NCBI RefSeq assembly: GCF_030409905.1
Contig: NZ_JAUFQT010000001.1
Coordinates: 704,001-768,000 of the forward strand
Direction: 5' to 3'
Origin: Echinicola jeungdonensis
GTDB taxonomy: Bacteria > Bacteroidota > Bacteroidia > Cytophagales > Cyclobacteriaceae
DNA: 64,000 nt
Shown: piece by piece, positions 35,083 to 43,794 of the stretch
Position numbering within the stretch: the first letter of the stretch is position 1
Layout: each line of letters begins with the position of its first letter
Program-made: the position numbers and the translations under genes
The notes under the pieces: model-generated
What the model was told of the DNA's origin: nothing
The model's database searches: none
The model's input: only the letters and a program-made list of their open reading frames with translations

Positions 35083-36051
35083 ATGACAAAAGAAAAGGCA
35101 GCCATAATTGATATGGGAACCAATACTTTCCATTTATTATTGGTGGAACTTAATCAGAATGGGTTCCAAACCCTCTACAAGGAAAAAGTTCCGGTAAAAA
35201 TCGGGCAAGGGGGCATAAGTAACGACCTCATTCACCCGGAAGCCCAAAACAGGGCTTTAAACGCCCTGGGCCATTTCCGTAAACTGATTGATAAAGAAAA
35301 CATCAAACAAGTTTATGCTTTTGCAACTAGTGCGGTAAGAAGTGCCAAAAATGGAAAAGAATTCACCCAATTTATCAAAGACCAATTGGACATTGAGGTC
35401 CATGTCATCAATGGAGATCAAGAAGCAGAACTCATTTATGAAGGAGTGCAGTTTAGTGGATCTTTGGAGGATGAAAACAGCTTAATCATGGATATAGGCG
35501 GTGGGTCTGTAGAGTTCATCATAGGTAATCAACATCAGGCGTTATGGAAAAGGAGTTTTGAAATTGGCGGACAACGATTGCTGGATCTTTTTCATTACCA
35601 TGATCCCATTTTGCCAGAAGAAATAGGTAGGTTAATGGGTTACCTGGACGATCGATTAACCCCTTTGAAGGAAGCCATTGCACTTTATCAACCCAAGAGA
35701 TTTGTGGGTGCTTCAGGCACTTTTGACACCCTTACAGACATGTATTATGCATCAGTTCATTTGTCCAAGGAAAAGGGCGAAAGGGTATTTCATCTTCCAA
35801 GAATCATTTTTGAGGCTTTTGCACAAAAATTAGTAACTCTAAACAAAGCTCAAAGGCTGGAAATCCCAGGCATGATTCCCATGAGAGTGGACATGATTGT
35901 GGTGGCCACTTGTTTAATAGAATATATTCTGAAATTTGTGGATGCAGATGAACTAATTTGTTCCCACTTTGCACTGAAAGAAGGGGTTATTTCCAAATTA
36001 ATCAAAGGGGCGCAGTTAGAGGTTCCGGTTTATATCAATAATTCCCATTAG
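35083..36051 (+). CDS. Ppx/GppA-family phosphatase (exopolyphosphatase-like)
   Basis: The 322-residue protein starts at ATG 35083 (MTKEKAAIIDMGTNTFHLLLVE); a TTG three codons upstream is a weaker start. It has the actin-like ATPase fold: DMGTNTFHLL phosphate loop, ATSAVRSAKNG, LIMDIGGGSVEFIIG and GASGTFDTL. It lacks the C-terminal HD domain of long Ppx proteins. It probably hydrolyses polyphosphate or pppGpp; the sequence alone does not tell which. Confidence 0.88.
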   Translation: MTKEKAAIIDMGTNTFHLLLVELNQNGFQTLYKEKVPVKIGQGGISNDLIHPEAQNRALNALGHFRKLIDKENIKQVYAFATSAVRSAKNGKEFTQFIKDQLDIEVHVINGDQEAELIYEGVQFSGSLEDENSLIMDIGGGSVEFIIGNQHQALWKRSFEIGGQRLLDLFHYHDPILPEEIGRLMGYLDDRLTPLKEAIALYQPKRFVGASGTFDTLTDMYYASVHLSKEKGERVFHLPRIIFEAFAQKLVTLNKAQRLEIPGMIPMRVDMIVVATCLIEYILKFVDADELICSHFALKEGVISKLIKGAQLEVPVYINNSH

Positions 36052-36111
36052 ACCCTAAATAAAATTACTACCCCCTTTAGTTGATGGCGGCTTAAAAATG
36101 AAATACAAAAA

Positions 36112-37188
36112 ATGAATTTTACTTTCGAGCAACTATTTGATTTCACCAAAAATATTTTTGTCAAAATAGGGTGTCCAGAAAGAGACGCTGAAACGGCAGC
36201 AGAAGTGTTACTTTCTGCTGATTTGAGAGGAGTGGACTCACACGGGGTGGCACGCCTTTCTGGCTATGTCAGACTTTGGGAGGCAGGTAGGATCAACCCT
36301 AATCCCAATGTAAAAATCATCCATGAGACCCCAAGCACCGCGGTAGTAGATGGTGATGGTGGTTTAGGCCTTGTTGTAGCCCCTGTGGCAATGAAAGTTG
36401 CCATGGATAAAGCCAGGAATGTAGGAACAGGCTGGGTTTCTGTAAAACACTCCAACCATTATGGTATTGCAGGTTATCATGCCATGCAAGCCTTACAAGA
36501 AAACATGATTGGACTTAGCATGACCAATGCAAGTCCATTGGTAAGCCCCACCTTTTCAAAGGAAAGGTTATTGGGGACCAACCCTATTTCCATTGCCATT
36601 CCAGCCAAAGAACAGCCTCCCTTTGTGGCTGACATGGCAACCACAACTGCAGCAAACGGTAAGCTGGAGATTCTTCAAAGAAAGGGGGAAAATGCTCCGG
36701 AAGGTTGGATTCAGGGAAAAGACGGCAATCCCACCACCAATCCCTATGGGGTTAAAGAAGGCGGATCATTATTGCCATTAGGTGGAGACCGGGAACATGG
36801 TTCCCACAAAGGTTACGCATTGGGCTCCATTGTTGACATCTTTTCTGCAGTACTATCGGGGGCAAATTATGGCCCCTGGGTTCCTCCCTTTGTGGCTTTC
36901 TTGGAACCGGACCCTAATCCTGTAGGAGAAGGATTAGGACACTTTTTTGGAGCAATGAGAGTGGACGCCTTCAGGCCTGCTGATGAATTTAAATCCCATA
37001 TGGACAAATGGATAGAGCGGTTTAGGTCTTCGGCTACAACTCCTGGTCATGAAAAGGTTTTGATTCCAGGAGACCCTGAAAGGGAATTGGAGCAGGAAAG
37101 AAGAAAATCAGGAATCCCCCTATTAAATCCAGTTGAAAAGGATTTGAAGGCTCTTGGAAAAAAATTTAAAGTCCCATTTGCAGAGTAG
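36112..37188 (+). CDS. Ldh-family NAD(P)-dependent oxidoreductase
   Basis: The 358-residue protein belongs to the malate/L-lactate (YlbC/ComC) dehydrogenase family: LLSADLRGVDSHGVARLSGYV, VDGDGGLGLVVA, SVKHSNHYGIAGYHAM (catalytic His), GTNPISIAIPA and HKGYALGSIVDIFSAVLSG. It would reduce or oxidise 2-oxo acids such as malate, lactate or ureidoglycolate. The substrate cannot be named from the motifs. It has its own terminator at 37216-37253. Confidence 0.88.
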   Translation: MNFTFEQLFDFTKNIFVKIGCPERDAETAAEVLLSADLRGVDSHGVARLSGYVRLWEAGRINPNPNVKIIHETPSTAVVDGDGGLGLVVAPVAMKVAMDKARNVGTGWVSVKHSNHYGIAGYHAMQALQENMIGLSMTNASPLVSPTFSKERLLGTNPISIAIPAKEQPPFVADMATTTAANGKLEILQRKGENAPEGWIQGKDGNPTTNPYGVKEGGSLLPLGGDREHGSHKGYALGSIVDIFSAVLSGANYGPWVPPFVAFLEPDPNPVGEGLGHFFGAMRVDAFRPADEFKSHMDKWIERFRSSATTPGHEKVLIPGDPERELEQERRKSGIPLLNPVEKDLKALGKKFKVPFAE

Positions 37189-37215
37189 GCTACAAAATTT
37201 CTTCTTAAGGATATT

Positions 37216-37253
37216 AAAAAGTCTTTTAGTAAATAAAACTAAAAGACTTTTTT
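37216..37253 (+). terminator. Intrinsic terminator after the Ldh-family gene
   Basis: AAAAGTCTTTTAGT pairs perfectly with ACTAAAAGACTTTT (14 base pairs, 7-base loop) and continues into T. Confidence 0.8.
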
Positions 37254-37388
37254 CTTTTTCCCTTGAATACCAATATTTTATAAAAACACAAACCTTTTCA
37301 TACTACCAATATCAAAGTTTCCCAATTTAAATATACCCATTCCAAATTGTATCAACTTTTGGAAAGTCTGAAATATATTTTTTAAATT

Positions 37389-37904
37389 ATGTCCATGTCA
37401 AAATTCCATCATTACCAAAGTATTTTAGAGTGGACCGGAAACACCGGCATGGGCACCAGAGGGTATCTAGCCTATAAAAGAGATTTCGATATTATTATCG
37501 AAGGGAAATCCACCATACATGGCAGTGCCGACCATCATTTCAGAGGAACCAAACACAGGCATAATCCGGAAGAACTATTTTTATCAAGCATATCTTCTTG
37601 CCATATGCTCTGGTATCTTCATCTTTGTGCAGAAGCAGGGATTAGTGTAGTCAATTATGAGGACCATTCTGAAGGCATAATGCTGGAGGAAAGAAACGGT
37701 TCGGGCCATTTTAGTGAAGTCACGCTTTACCCTGTGGTCACCGTTGAAGACGAATCCATGAAAAACAAAGCCATGGAATTACATGAAGAGGCCAGAAAAC
37801 ATTGTTTTATAGCTAATAGCTGCAATTTTAAAATCAGGCATAAACCTGTGGTAAGGATTCAAAAAAAGGTTACTCAAGATGGAATTTATCCACCCCATAA
37901 TTAA
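37389..37904 (+). CDS. OsmC-family protein
   Basis: The 171-residue protein has the OsmC/Ohr fold with two reactive cysteines in ISSCHMLWYLHLC (first) and CFIANSCNF (second). Such proteins reduce organic hydroperoxides or act in thiol-dependent stress responses. The start is ATG 37389, or 37395 two codons later. It is monocistronic by spacing. Peroxidase activity is likely but not certain, since OsmC and Ohr subfamilies differ. Confidence 0.88.
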   Translation: MSMSKFHHYQSILEWTGNTGMGTRGYLAYKRDFDIIIEGKSTIHGSADHHFRGTKHRHNPEELFLSSISSCHMLWYLHLCAEAGISVVNYEDHSEGIMLEERNGSGHFSEVTLYPVVTVEDESMKNKAMELHEEARKHCFIANSCNFKIRHKPVVRIQKKVTQDGIYPPHN

Positions 37905-38036
37905 CCCAATACTGACAGGTTAATCCAAAGGGGCCACCGGCTGGAAATAATAAAATAATGTTATTGGGGGTGGAATATAGTTTTCTTGCACCCTTTCAAA
38001 TTTCAGTTCACTCTCGAAAACAAAAAATTGCATCAT

Positions 38037-38067
38037 AAAAAAAGCACCGGCCAAAAAACCGGTGCTT
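38037..38067 (-). terminator. Intrinsic terminator of the small envelope-protein operon
   Basis: AAGCACCGG / CCGGTGCTT (9 base pairs) is followed on the minus strand by seven T. It closes the three-gene operon 38089-38977. Confidence 0.8.
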
Positions 38068-38088
38068 GTCTCACTGAACGAATAGCAA

Positions 38089-38400
38089 CTATTCTTCCAC
38101 AATTTCATTTCCTTCAGCATCATACTTTTTGGTGATGCCTTCCTCTTCAGTACCAAATTTTACTTTGTAAATAACTTTTCCTTCATCATCAGTAATTTGA
38201 TAAGCTTTTGAAATGGTCAATTCTTTGGTTTCCTCACTCTCACCGATGGTGTCTTTTACCGCTTGAGGCAAATCTTCAGGAGAGATTTCCACTTTGTCTT
38301 GTACCGTTTGAACAAAAGCGGGAGATTCATTTACTGGCAATGCCTGAACTCCTGCAGCTGTAAATACTCCAAATGCGAAAATTAAAACTAGTTTTTTCAT
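38089..38400 (-). CDS. Small exported PepSY-like protein
   Basis: From ATG 38400 the protein has 103 residues. It has a signal peptide (KLVLIFAFGVFTAAGVQA) and a short acidic mature domain: LPQAVKDTIGE, then SKAYQITDDEGKVIYKVKFG and KYDAEGNEIVEE. The (L-P-x-x-V)...(K-A-Y)...(Y-x-v-x-F)...(D-x-x-G-n) pattern resembles PepSY-like domains. The same pattern appears in the C-terminus of the upstream lipoprotein (38420-38803), so the two are probably paralogous modules. No function is known; it is probably periplasmic. Confidence 0.7.
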   Translation of the reverse strand: MKKLVLIFAFGVFTAAGVQALPVNESPAFVQTVQDKVEISPEDLPQAVKDTIGESEETKELTISKAYQITDDEGKVIYKVKFGTEEEGITKKYDAEGNEIVEE

Positions 38401-38419
38401 GGTTGTTTTATTTATTGTT

Positions 38420-38803
38420 TTATAGTTCAATTAAATTTCCTTTTTCATCAAAGGAGACTTTCAATACTTCTCCTTCCTGGGTCTTAAAAGTAAGGTCATA
38501 GAGTTTTTCCTCTTCACCTGCCTCTACTAGATAGGCTTTTTCTAGTACCAAGCTGGACAACAAAGTATCCTTTTCCACCTTTTTGGTAACCATCTCAGGT
38601 AACATCTCGACTTTCACTTCAGTTTTTTCTCCTTCCATCACCGGTTCCATTTGGCTAACCTCCGTCATTTCCTGGTTAGGTTCTTCCATTTTATGAGACA
38701 AAGAATCTTGATGCTCTTCGTGGGAATCTTTATTTTCATTTTGCCCCCCACAAGAAACCAGCACAAAAGCTGGGATAGACATTAAATACAGTAATTTTTT
38801 CAT
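38420..38803 (-). CDS. Small lipoprotein with PepSY-like C-terminus
   Basis: The 127-residue protein has a lipoprotein signal (LMSIPAFVLVSCGG, Cys at about 18), a long acidic Glu/Gln/Met-rich linker, and a C-terminal module (LPEMVTKKVEKD, LEKAYLVEAGEEEKLYDLTF, VSFDEKGNLIEL). The module aligns by eye with the one in the downstream protein. It lies 19 bases before that gene (from its likely ATG) and 18 bases after the 51-residue membrane protein. The function is unknown. Confidence 0.68.
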   Translation of the reverse strand: MKKLLYLMSIPAFVLVSCGGQNENKDSHEEHQDSLSHKMEEPNQEMTEVSQMEPVMEGEKTEVKVEMLPEMVTKKVEKDTLLSSLVLEKAYLVEAGEEEKLYDLTFKTQEGEVLKVSFDEKGNLIEL

Positions 38804-38821
38804 AGCATTGTTGGCTTAGTT

Positions 38822-38977
38822 TTAATATAAGGTGCTTGTCGGACGAACTCGCAATGAAGTCCTATAGGTATTTTTGTTACTTTCTTCACCAATATGATAG
38901 CCTGTGGCTCCAATCAGCATCAAAATCACAAAACCTATTAATGACAGCATTAGAATTACTTTTTTTTCTACTGTCAC
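38822..38977 (-). CDS. Putative 51-residue single-span membrane protein
   Basis: GTG 38977 to TAA 38822-38824 encodes 51 residues: a short charged start (MTVEKK), one strong hydrophobic helix (VILMLSLIGFVILMLIG, residues 7-23) and a polar C-terminal tail (GEESNKNTYRTSLRVRPTST). It lies 18 bases upstream of the lipoprotein gene in the same direction, so it would be the first gene of the operon. The support is composition, spacing and a clean frame; no homologue is known to me and no ATG is available, so expression is unproven. Confidence 0.45.
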   Translation of the reverse strand: MTVEKKVILMLSLIGFVILMLIGATGYHIGEESNKNTYRTSLRVRPTSTLY

Positions 38978-39358
38978 TCACTTATTTTTGTTTATTTATA
39001 TATGATCATATGCCATGCCATTCGAAAAATGCCCTTAAAAGGGCAAATAAGGGCTTCTTCAAAAAAATCAGATGTAGCTAAAATCCCCAAATTGTAGAAA
39101 CAATAACTAGCAACAACAACATTTAGAACAAGACAACTTCACATTTCACCAAACATCAGCTAACTAAATACCATTCTTGCAATAAAAATATTTCCTGCCT
39201 TGATTTTTCCCTTTTGCTCAAATGAGAATGGATAAAACTGAAAAAGGTTAAAATTCCAACATAAAAAAAACGTGATCGACCATCAAAGCTATAAATATGC
39301 TTAGTTATTTATGGAAATGAGCTATCTATTCCATAACTTTAAGTAAAAGGAAACTGAA
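38978..39358. other. AT-rich divergent intergenic region
   Basis: There is a small perfect palindrome GCCCTTAAAAGGGC at 39031-39044. A TAACTTTA box (39339-39346) could be part of a promoter for the 78-residue gene at 39359. Nothing else is recognised. Confidence 0.35.
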
Positions 39359-39595
39359 ATGAACAGGTATTTTCTAAATATTGCTGCATTTTTTATTTTA
39401 TTAATAACACCACTTCTGGCATGGGCCCAGATCCCAACTGGAACTCCAAGAACTGATGACCCATTTGTCATTAATACCACTGCAGATATAATTATATACT
39501 TGGTATTGCCATTATTAGTGATTGTATTATTTATATTCTGGTGGTTCTTTTACAAAAAGCCAAAAGAAAAAGAAAAAGAAAACAAAGGCTCCTGA
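39359..39595 (+). CDS. Small exported/membrane protein, 78 residues
   Basis: It has an N-terminal signal-like helix (IAAFFILLITPLLAWAQ), a short extracytoplasmic segment (IPTGTPRTDDPFVINTT), a second helix (IIIYLVLPLLVIVLFIFWWFFY) and a highly charged C-terminal tail (KKPKEKEKENKGS). The predicted topology is a short periplasmic segment plus one or two membrane spans with a cytoplasmic Lys/Glu tail. It has a clear ATG and Bacteroidota-like composition. The function is unknown. Confidence 0.6.
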   Translation: MNRYFLNIAAFFILLITPLLAWAQIPTGTPRTDDPFVINTTADIIIYLVLPLLVIVLFIFWWFFYKKPKEKEKENKGS

Positions 39596-39631
39596 TCTTT
39601 GCCTTAACAAAAAATACATCCCCATTAAAAA

Positions 39632-40495
39632 CTACTTTCTTACTCTTAGTTTTTCCAAAATGGTATTTAACTGTTTCTGATTTTGTATATATGGGTTTAA
39701 ATCGAACACTTCCACTTGTCTAAAGTCTATAGGGTGGCTTTCACTTTGGAGCGAAATATATCCCTGTTTTAATGGGCGCCCATCTTTTTTTACATTTTCA
39801 TCGTAATCATGCACATTACCTCCTCCAATTTGAGGTTTGTAGTAAGTCAAAACGGTGTCCCCCTCCACTATATGATGAATTACAGAATTCCCAAGAACCA
39901 AAAAATCTGCTGATACCCATTGTTCACCATGAAATGTTTTGGAATGGGAAGAAACGCAATGTGGGGTAAATAGCTCCCCATCCATCACCACATGGGTTCC
40001 TGGAGTACAAAGGTTACTGGTGGTTCTTTCTTCCACTCCATTTCCACCGAGCAATTGTCCCTCAATGGAAATGGGAAAATCCTGACCTTTCCCCATGGTT
40101 TCCGGAGCTTGCGAATGTAGCATGGCACCACTATTTCTAATGGCCCAATCTTCACCCCCTGGAGCTTGTTCACCAACAAACCTGTATTCTATATGAAGTA
40201 AATAATTAGAAAAGGGTTTGTCATAAAAAATATGGCCATATTTTTTATCAAAATCCTCATACCCCTCATAGCGAACTTTTAAGAGCCCATTCTCTACTTT
40301 AAAGGTATTGGCATAATTATCCCCCAATTCATGTTTAGAAATTTTGACCTTCCAATCATTCAAATCCTTCCCATTAAAAAGTGAAATCCATTGATCAGAA
40401 GAAACCTCCATCTCATCTTCAACTTTCTTTTCATTAGAATTACAAGACAATAGAGCTAATAATATAAAGATGGGTAAAAATAAATACCTTAGCAT
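39632..40495 (-). CDS. DUF1080 (3-keto-disaccharide hydrolase-like) lipoprotein
   Basis: The 287-residue protein has a lipoprotein signal (FILLALLSCNS, Cys at 18) and a concanavalin-like DUF1080 domain: WISLFNGKDLNDWKVKI, NGLLKVRYEGYEDF, GHIFYDKPFSNYLLHIEYRF, WAIRNSGAMLHSQAPETM and a C-terminal GYISLQSESHPIDFRQVEVFDL. DUF1080 proteins in Bacteroidota act on 3-keto sugars or related glycosides at the cell surface. No sugar dehydrogenase is adjacent, so the substrate is unknown. Confidence 0.85.
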   Translation of the reverse strand: MLRYLFLPIFILLALLSCNSNEKKVEDEMEVSSDQWISLFNGKDLNDWKVKISKHELGDNYANTFKVENGLLKVRYEGYEDFDKKYGHIFYDKPFSNYLLHIEYRFVGEQAPGGEDWAIRNSGAMLHSQAPETMGKGQDFPISIEGQLLGGNGVEERTTSNLCTPGTHVVMDGELFTPHCVSSHSKTFHGEQWVSADFLVLGNSVIHHIVEGDTVLTYYKPQIGGGNVHDYDENVKKDGRPLKQGYISLQSESHPIDFRQVEVFDLNPYIQNQKQLNTILEKLRVRK

Positions 40496-40734
40496 ATTTT
40501 TTCTTTGCTTTATAATTTAATGAATTTCGGGTATATCCTGCTTTGATATAATTGACCTTTTGAAATTAATTTTCTATTAAAGGTAAAAATCATAATAAAA
40601 ATTTCTTTTCTATTTTGAATTGAGCCCCTGCTAACTGAAAGGAAAGAAACCAGCCCGTTTCCTTAAAATCATTAAATGAAAATTTGGGCTGGATTTACTA
40701 GGATGAAATTTATTATTAATGGAGGTATTTTCCT

Positions 40735-41316
40735 CTATTTTTTATTTTTTCCTAAAGGGTATTGTCTGTTTTTTGGAATGTTATTAATAATAATTCCAAC
40801 AATAAATAAAATCAAAACCCCAGAAAAAACGGGGCTAAGCAAATAATAATAGCCCAAAGTTTTTACTTTCTCGGTCCCAATGACGGCTATAAGTGCTGTA
40901 GCCCCTCCAGGAGGGTGCAGCGACTTGGTCAGCTGCATCCCAATAATAGCCATGCCAACTGCCAAACCACAACTCAACCAAATCACCTCATATTCACCTA
41001 CAAATTTGTACACAGTTACTCCAATAAAAGCGGAGGTCAGATGCCCCAATATAAGGTTTCTTGGTTGGGCCAGGGGACTTTTCGGAGAACCATACACCAA
41101 AACTGCTGAAGCTCCGAAAGAACCAATTAAAAAAAGCTGTCCGGAGGGAGAAAAATCATGAAAATAGGATTGCAACAGACCAATGCAGGCTATCCCGATA
41201 AAACCTCCAAAAAAGGTCCAAAACATTTCCATTAACTCGGAGGGCCTTAACTTCTCTTCCACCCTCCACAACTTGTTGTAAGTTCTTTTAAAGCCTGCTA
41301 GTTTACCTATATCCAT
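40735..41316 (-). CDS. HPP-family integral membrane protein
   Basis: The 193-residue protein has four hydrophobic segments (about residues 30-48, 58-78, 101-125 and 150-180). The family signature SLHPPGGATALIAVIG follows the third helix, and LFLIGSFGASAVLVYGSPKSPLAQPRN precedes it. Some HPP proteins have been implicated in nitrite transport, but the family is poorly characterised. No CBS domains are present. It has a basic N-terminal cytoplasmic part. Confidence 0.85.
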   Translation of the reverse strand: MDIGKLAGFKRTYNKLWRVEEKLRPSELMEMFWTFFGGFIGIACIGLLQSYFHDFSPSGQLFLIGSFGASAVLVYGSPKSPLAQPRNLILGHLTSAFIGVTVYKFVGEYEVIWLSCGLAVGMAIIGMQLTKSLHPPGGATALIAVIGTEKVKTLGYYYLLSPVFSGVLILFIVGIIINNIPKNRQYPLGKNKK

Positions 41317-41616
41317 TTACCACTAATAATTGAATTAAATTGGAATATGAAAAATAAGAACCCAAAATTAGCTGGCCATAAATTATCCACAAAGCAATCG
41401 GAGATAACCAAAAATTATAATAAATTAATCAGGTCTGAAACCTCCAAAGAAAACAGCATAAAAATCAACCCACTTCTCTGCAAGGATCATAAACCAGAAC
41501 AAATAGGGGTGTTTCATTCAACTATAAAAAACTAATAATCCGCCATCAGATTCAACAAACAGTTAAATCTAAAGCTAGCTATATTTCTATGAAAAAATTT
41601 CCTAATTGTATATTTT
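41317..41616. other. AT-rich intergenic region
   Basis: A 62-codon ATG frame (41347-41535, plus strand) is present, but its Lys/Asn/Ser-heavy composition matches what random AT-rich DNA encodes. I see no RNA element and no terminator for thiD. Confidence 0.4.
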
Positions 41617-42459
41617 TCAACTTTCGGTTACCTTTTTCATTTCAATGGGTGAAAAAAAATGATTGAGGGGACCCTTTCCTTTACCTGTTCTAATCTCCTT
41701 ACCAGATTCCAAAGCATTCCGCACATATTCCCTTCCCTCCCTTACTGCTTCTTCCAAATTTTTCCCCTGAGCAAGAAAAGAGGCAATGGCAGAGGACAGG
41801 GTACATCCAGTTCCATGGGAATTGGACGTTGAAATCTTTTCTCCTTTAAAAATGGTTATCTTTCCGCCCCGTTGGCATAAGACATCAAAAACCTGATTCC
41901 CTTCCAAATGTCCCCCTTTTACTAAAACCGCTTTACTACCATAATGAAGTATTCTTTTCCCAACTTCTTCCATATCCTTTTTGTTTCTGACAGGAAAGCC
42001 CTCCAAGGTTTCTGCTTCGTCTAGATTGGGAGTAACAAGATCACAAAGAGGAAAAAGTTTTTCCTTGAGCAATTCCACGGTTTCCAGAGTAATCAAAGGA
42101 TCTCCGCTTGTGGACACCATCACCGGATCGAAAACAATTGGAGTTTCATTTAAGGCTTGAAGTTTTTCAGAAACAATTTCCACAATTTCGGGTCGGTGCA
42201 ACATGCCAATTTTTATAGCTCGGGGAGGCAAGTCCTCCAAAACAGCATCCAATTGGGAGGCCACATGGTTTCCCTGAACTCCTAAAATGTTCCTTACTCC
42301 GCAGGTATTCTGGGATGTGACAGCAGTAATGACAGACATACCATAACAGCCCAAAGCAGAAAAAGTTTTTAAATCGGCTTGGATACCAGCCCCACCTCCA
42401 CTGTCAGACCCTGCAATAGTTAAAAGCTTTATGTATTGATATTGAGTGTTCATTTCCAT
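41617..42459 (-). CDS. thiD: Hydroxymethylpyrimidine/phosphomethylpyrimidine kinase
   Basis: The 280-residue ribokinase-family protein has TIAGSDSGGGAGIQADLKTFSALGCYG, VFDPVMVSTSGD, KGGHLEGN and the catalytic SHGTGCTLSSAIASFLAQG. It phosphorylates HMP and HMP-P in thiamine synthesis and salvage. No TPP riboswitch is visible upstream; instead a perfect 10-base-pair hairpin lies 37 bases before the start. No other thi genes are in the window. Confidence 0.94.
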   Translation of the reverse strand: MEMNTQYQYIKLLTIAGSDSGGGAGIQADLKTFSALGCYGMSVITAVTSQNTCGVRNILGVQGNHVASQLDAVLEDLPPRAIKIGMLHRPEIVEIVSEKLQALNETPIVFDPVMVSTSGDPLITLETVELLKEKLFPLCDLVTPNLDEAETLEGFPVRNKKDMEEVGKRILHYGSKAVLVKGGHLEGNQVFDVLCQRGGKITIFKGEKISTSNSHGTGCTLSSAIASFLAQGKNLEEAVREGREYVRNALESGKEIRTGKGKGPLNHFFSPIEMKKVTES

Positions 42460-42762
42460 TCCACAAACAGCAAAAATGTTTATTGGTCAAAATACCCAGT
42501 AAGGAATTTATTTCCTTACTGAATAATAATTCAAATGGGTAAACCATTCTTAACCTTATTTTTTTCCCATACCTTCAGAAACCCCATCAAAAATAATGAT
42601 AAAATTCTGCTATATAGCTCCTTTATTCAAAAATGGAGGATTAGCCCCCTTGGCCCTTTCTTTTGGAATTAATAACATTCTAAATAATTCCAAAAAAACC
42701 AAGATTAAAATTGGCATCCAATTGCCCCGGTGAAGAAGCTTTAGACTAAATCATTCCAAAAT
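42460..42762. other. Intergenic region with hairpin upstream of thiD
   Basis: CAGTAAGGAA / TTCCTTACTG (42497-42506 and 42512-42521) forms a perfect 10-base-pair hairpin with a five-base loop in what would be the thiD leader. It lacks a T tract. A 35-codon hydrophobic-start frame on the minus strand (42717-42610, MPILILVFLELFRML) is possible but weakly supported. The TPP-riboswitch core is absent. Confidence 0.4.
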
Positions 42763-43794
42763 TTACTGAGACAGTTCCATTTTGGTTCTTTTAATAATTT
42801 CTGCTAAAATTTGATAAGAAAGTATTCTTGCATCGTGATCATAAATATGCGAGGTGACCATGATCTCATCTACCTGAGCCAATTCCTGAAAAGCCTTTAA
42901 GTCATGCTCCACCGTCGAAGGGGCCCCAATAAAGGAACAAGCCATCATATGACGAACTGCTGTTTCCTCCTCGTTACTCCATAAGCCCTCCATATTTTCC
43001 ACAGGGGGAAGCAAAGGGAATGACAATCTTCTGATACCATTTAAGGCCAACCTGTATAATGAAGTTGCAAGTTGGTGAGCTTCTTTATCTTCTTGAGCAG
43101 CTATCACATTGACACAGGAAATCACATAGGGCTTAGAAAGTTGGTCTGAGGGTTCAAAATTCTCTTTATAATATGCTATTGCTTTCAAAAACTGTTTTGG
43201 TGCAAAATGGCTGGCAAAAGCATAAGGCAATCCTTTTTTTGCAGCAAGGGCAGCACTACTCATACTAGAGCCCAACAAATAAATCGGAATATCCAAACCT
43301 TCTCCAGGAATGGCATGAACCCGGCCATCAATATTTTCCGGGGATAAGTACATCTGCAGGTCCTCAAGGTCTTGAGGAAATTCCTCAAGGGTTTCCAACC
43401 TGTTTCTCCTAAGGGCCCTTACTGTTTCCTGATCGGTACCAGGTGCTCTTCCTAGACCTAGATCCACCCTGCCAGGAAATAACGAAGCCAAGGTACCAAA
43501 CTGTTCAGCTACCATCAATGGACTATGGTTGGGCAACATAATCCCACCTGACCCAATTCGAATGGATTTGGTTCCTCCCCCAATATGGGCCAATAAAACG
43601 GCCGTTGCTGAACTTCCTACACTGGGCATATTGTGGTGTTCAGCCATCCAAAACCTTTTATATCCCATATCCTCCACATGCTTGGCTAAATCCATACTTC
43701 TTTGAAAGGCATCAGCTGCATCCCGGCCTTCGTTGATTATGGCCAAATCCAATACGGAAAAATTCACTTTACCCAGCTTCAAATCTTTTTTCAT
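42763..43794 (-). CDS. Luciferase-like (LLM-class) flavin-dependent oxidoreductase
   Basis: The 343-residue TIM-barrel protein has RFWMAEHHNMPSVGSSATAVLLAHIG, RIGSGGIMLPNHSPLMVAEQFGTLASLFPGRVDLGLGRAPGTDQ, and the later GSSMSSAALAAKKGLPYAFASHF. This matches the YhbW-like group of bacterial luciferase-family monooxygenases that use FMNH2. The substrate is unknown. It is monocistronic by spacing. Confidence 0.9.
   Translation of the reverse strand: MKKDLKLGKVNFSVLDLAIINEGRDAADAFQRSMDLAKHVEDMGYKRFWMAEHHNMPSVGSSATAVLLAHIGGGTKSIRIGSGGIMLPNHSPLMVAEQFGTLASLFPGRVDLGLGRAPGTDQETVRALRRNRLETLEEFPQDLEDLQMYLSPENIDGRVHAIPGEGLDIPIYLLGSSMSSAALAAKKGLPYAFASHFAPKQFLKAIAYYKENFEPSDQLSKPYVISCVNVIAAQEDKEAHQLATSLYRLALNGIRRLSFPLLPPVENMEGLWSNEEETAVRHMMACSFIGAPSTVEHDLKAFQELAQVDEIMVTSHIYDHDARILSYQILAEIIKRTKMELSQ

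Noticed and set aside
38836..39081. 81-codon plus-strand frame starting with TTG
   Set aside because: It lies opposite the better-supported 51-residue minus-strand frame and has no ATG start.
40650..40692. CCAGCCC / GGGCTGG inverted repeat as a terminator of the HPP gene
   Set aside because: The loop is about 29 bases and the T tract is weak; too uncertain to call.
41347..41535. 62-codon ATG frame
   Set aside because: Lys/Asn/Ser-heavy translation of AT-rich intergenic DNA, with no hydrophobic or domain features.
42460..42560. TPP riboswitch upstream of thiD
   Set aside because: The CTGAGA and ACCTGATCTGG-type core sequences are not present on the minus strand.
42610..42717. 35-codon minus-strand frame (MPILILVFLELFRML...)
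   Set aside because: Short and isolated, with no clear start context or partner gene; kept only as a possibility in the intergenic note.
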